Shown here: positions 6,727-8,259 of the stretch, piece after piece
Numbering within the stretch: position 1 is the stretch's first letter
How the letters are laid out: each line of letters opens with the position of its first letter
DNA from: Flavobacteriales bacterium
GTDB lineage: Bacteria > Bacteroidota > Bacteroidia > Flavobacteriales > UBA7312
Assembly: GCA_002862585.1 (NCBI GenBank)
Contig: PKDP01000071.1
Coordinates: 1 to 8,259, forward strand
Direction of reading: 5' to 3'
Length of the DNA: 8,259 nt
The notes under the pieces: model-generated
The model's database searches: none
Seen by the model: the letters and a program-made list of their open reading frames with translations, nothing else
What the model was told of the DNA's origin: nothing
Made by a program: the position numbers and the translations under genes

Positions 6727-7426
6727 ACCTTCTTTCTCTGTTTTGATAATCAGTTATCGCGCTCATTAAATGCTCACTTTTAAAATCAGGCCACAATTCG
6801 TCACTAAAGTGCAATTCTGCGTAAGCAGATTGCCAAAGTAAAAAATTACTAATTCTTTTTTCACCACTAGTTCTAATCATCAAATCAACATCAGGTAAAT
6901 CTCGAGTGTAAAGATGCTGATTTATTAGGGATTGATCAATTTTTTCGACAGAAATTATGTTATTTTTAACTTTATCAGCGATATTTTTAACAGAATTTAT
7001 AATTTCGTTCCTGGATCCATAGCTTAATGCCAGCGTCAAAGTCATTAGATTATTATCCTTTGTTTCATCACAGATCTTTTTTAATAACTTACTTATAACA
7101 ATGGGGATTTTGGAAATATCACCAATAATTGTGAGTCTAATGTTATTTTTTTTAAGCTCCTTTAGTTCGGACATTAAAGAGTTGTGTAACAAGCTCATTA
7201 GCAAATCAACCTCGAGTTTTGGTCTTTTCCAGTTTTCAGTTGAAAAAGCGAATAATGTTAAATTTTTAACTCCAATTTTTGCGCAAGTTTTAACAATTTC
7301 TTTTGCAGACTCCTTACCCTCTTTATGCCCTTGGTCCCTAGATAGACCCTTATTTTTTGCCCACCTTCCATTTCCATCCATTATTATGGCTATATGTTTT
7401 GGAGTATTTGTATTTTCTTTTACCAT
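6698..7426 (-). CDS. uppS: Isoprenyl transferase (undecaprenyl diphosphate synthase)
   Basis: A 242-residue cis-prenyltransferase that condenses isopentenyl diphosphate onto farnesyl diphosphate to give the C55 lipid carrier precursor for peptidoglycan and surface polysaccharides; it acts at the cytoplasmic face of the membrane. Diagnostic motifs are HIAIIMDGNGRWAK (11-24, catalytic D17, with N19, R21 and W22), GHKEG (33-37), FAFSTENWKRP (59-69), LALSYGSRNEI (132-142) and the C-terminal signature DVDLMIRTSGEKRISNFLLW (179-198) followed by YAELHF and LWPDF. All conserved catalytic and substrate-binding elements are present and the length is normal. The PorG-like gene ends 3 nt upstream and bamA overlaps the end by 29 nt, so tight co-transcription and translational coupling are likely. 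Confidence 0.97.
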   Translation of the reverse strand: MVKENTNTPKHIAIIMDGNGRWAKNKGLSRDQGHKEGKESAKEIVKTCAKIGVKNLTLFAFSTENWKRPKLEVDLLMSLLHNSLMSELKELKKNNIRLTIIGDISKIPIVISKLLKKICDETKDNNLMTLTLALSYGSRNEIINSVKNIADKVKNNIISVEKIDQSLINQHLYTRDLPDVDLMIRTSGEKRISNFLLWQSAYAELHFSDELWPDFKSEHLMSAITDYQNRERRFGKTSEQIT

Positions 7427-7429
7427 TAC

Positions 7430-8140
7430 TTAATAGTTACAATAACAAGGTTTTCTTCCAAATGTATATGATAAATTAATAAACGTAAACATATACCAGT
7501 CATTATTATTAACATTTCCAAAATTAGTGTAATTTTCTGTATCTGATAAACTTCCGTCAATATTATCTGTGAGCACAAATCTTGATCCAACTTCACCGGA
7601 AATTATAAGGTGTTCTAATAACCTGTATTTTAAGCCTAATACAAATGGGATTCCAAACGAATTGGTGTTACCTCCAACAGTTGAAATGATGTTATTTTGA
7701 AGTCCAAGTTTATCAAATTTTGAGTAGATTAGACCAGTAAAGACATATGGAGTATATTTAATTCCAGGTTCATGCAAATTATAATCAAAAAAGTTAAACT
7801 CCATTCCTATTGATAATTCTCGGATGGGTGTTTTAAAGATATAACCTCTTTCAATTCTTCTTGGGTCTTTGGAAACAAGGTCATTGGATGCTAAATCACC
7901 CGAAATAAACGAAAATCTCCAAGAGTGTCTGGGACTTCTATTCCACTTTAAATTTATTCCACTCACCCAATCTGGACCAACTTCGTTGTAAATAGGGTTT
8001 ATAAAACTTGTCTCTCCTACATCGCCAATAAAATTAGATTTTCCCAAAAAAAAACCTACTTCATAAATTTGGCTACTGGAATATTGGCAGTTAAAAATTA
8101 ACATGAAGATCAACAAAATTAAATTTCTATTTAAGTTCAT
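7430..8140 (-). CDS. PorG-like outer-membrane protein (DUF6089 family)
   Basis: A 236-residue protein with a signal peptide (MNLNRN, then a hydrophobic stretch, probably cleaved near SSSQ-IYEVG at residues 23-25). The opening IYEVGFFLGKSNFIGDVGET is characteristic of the DUF6089/PorG-like family found directly before uppS-bamA in Flavobacteriia. The body alternates aromatic and polar strands (RHSWRFSFISGDL, ELSIGMEFNFFDY, YTPYVFTGLIYSKF, GIPFVLGLKYRLLEHLIISG) and closes FTFINLSYTFGRKPCYCNY, consistent with a small 8-stranded outer-membrane barrel. PorG in Porphyromonas gingivalis belongs to the type IX secretion machinery. The assignment here rests on the N-terminal pattern, fold type and gene context, so membership of the T9SS is inferred. 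C18 in the signal region does not make a convincing lipobox (preceded by IFN). The gene lies 43 nt after nadK and 3 nt before uppS. Confidence 0.82.
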   Translation of the reverse strand: MNLNRNLILLIFMLIFNCQYSSSQIYEVGFFLGKSNFIGDVGETSFINPIYNEVGPDWVSGINLKWNRSPRHSWRFSFISGDLASNDLVSKDPRRIERGYIFKTPIRELSIGMEFNFFDYNLHEPGIKYTPYVFTGLIYSKFDKLGLQNNIISTVGGNTNSFGIPFVLGLKYRLLEHLIISGEVGSRFVLTDNIDGSLSDTENYTNFGNVNNNDWYMFTFINLSYTFGRKPCYCNY

Positions 8141-8183
8141 AAATTCTTACAAAGTTTAATTAAAGAACTATTATAAATTTATT

Positions 8184-8259
8184 TTATTGTAGGTTTCTTT
8201 TGTCCTTACCCCACATTAATTTTTCCCTAAGTGTGATTAAAAAACTTTCATTTTCAAAT
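8184..8259 (-). CDS. nadK: NAD kinase, C-terminal end only (5' part off the right edge)
   Basis: Only the last 24 codons and a TAA are inside the window. They read ...FLITLREKLMWGKDKRNLQ, which matches the usual C-terminus of flavobacterial NAD kinases (LRxKLMWGxDKRN). NAD kinase phosphorylates NAD to NADP in the cytoplasm. The identification rests on this short tail plus position, since nadK commonly precedes the PorG-like/uppS/bamA block in this class. The catalytic GGDGT and NE/D motifs lie outside the window and were not seen. The gene ends 43 nt before the PorG-like gene on the same strand, with no obvious terminator between, so it is probably part of the same transcription unit. Confidence 0.82.
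   Translation of the reverse strand, partial: FENESFLITLREKLMWGKDKRNLQ

Noticed and set aside
7101..7433. Plus-strand 110-codon open frame opposite uppS
   Set aside because: Hydrophobic antisense shadow of uppS, whose catalytic motifs are intact on the minus strand.
8072..8100. Lipoprotein signal in the PorG-like protein (LIFNC)
   Set aside because: The residues before C18 (I-F-N) do not fit a lipobox, and a normal signal peptidase I site follows at SSSQ.
8150..8157. AAACTTTG on the minus strand upstream of the PorG-like gene as a promoter box
   Set aside because: It misses the first T of TAnnTTTG and would leave a leader of only a few bases; co-transcription from nadK is simpler.
1..8259. 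CRISPR array, insertion sequence, tRNA/rRNA, toxin-antitoxin or phage-defence genes
   Set aside because: No spaced direct repeats, transposase motifs, structured RNA genes or unexplained ORFs; nearly every base belongs to a recognisable envelope or housekeeping gene.

Overview
The window looks like chromosomal DNA of a low-GC member of the Flavobacteriia (Bacteroidota), probably Flavobacteriaceae. Four things point there. The base composition is visibly AT-rich. Promoter-like TAnnTTTG boxes are present and clear Shine-Dalgarno sequences are not. A short PorP/SprF-family protein of the type IX secretion/gliding group is present. The gene order nadK - PorG-like (DUF6089) - uppS - bamA - ompH - ompH - murI is, from general knowledge, a recurrent core block in this class.

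Layout, left to right. Positions 1-471 (minus) hold the N-terminal part of a Nfu/NifU-type iron-sulfur scaffold protein that runs off the left edge. A short divergent intergenic region (472-573) carries a promoter-like box for a plus-strand PorP/SprF-family gene (574-1587). That gene meets murI tail to tail, and their stop codons overlap by 4 nt. The rest of the window is one long minus-strand block, read from right to left: the last 24 codons of nadK (8259-8184), a PorG-like outer-membrane protein (8140-7430), uppS (7426-6698), bamA (6726-4132), a long OmpH/Skp-like protein (4082-2964), a standard OmpH/Skp (2942-2433), a strong hairpin terminator (2406-2375), then murI (2363-1584).

Functionally this is an envelope-building locus. 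UppS makes the C55 undecaprenyl carrier for peptidoglycan and surface glycans. MurI makes D-glutamate for peptidoglycan. BamA inserts beta-barrels into the outer membrane, and the two Skp-like proteins are plausible periplasmic holdases for its clients. The PorG-like and PorP-like proteins are predicted outer-membrane or periplasm-facing components of the type IX system and are likely BAM clients.

I see no mobile element, CRISPR array, tRNA, rRNA or toxin-type system. This is mostly a conserved housekeeping region and I do not claim a new system. The points most worth a second look are: a Skp-like gene whose complete signal peptide lies upstream of any ATG/GTG/TTG start; that protein's roughly 190-residue Lys/Glu/Arg helical tail; a terminator ending 11 nt before the murI start; an A9 tract at the uppS/bamA overlap; and cysteine-pair tails on both predicted T9SS barrel proteins.
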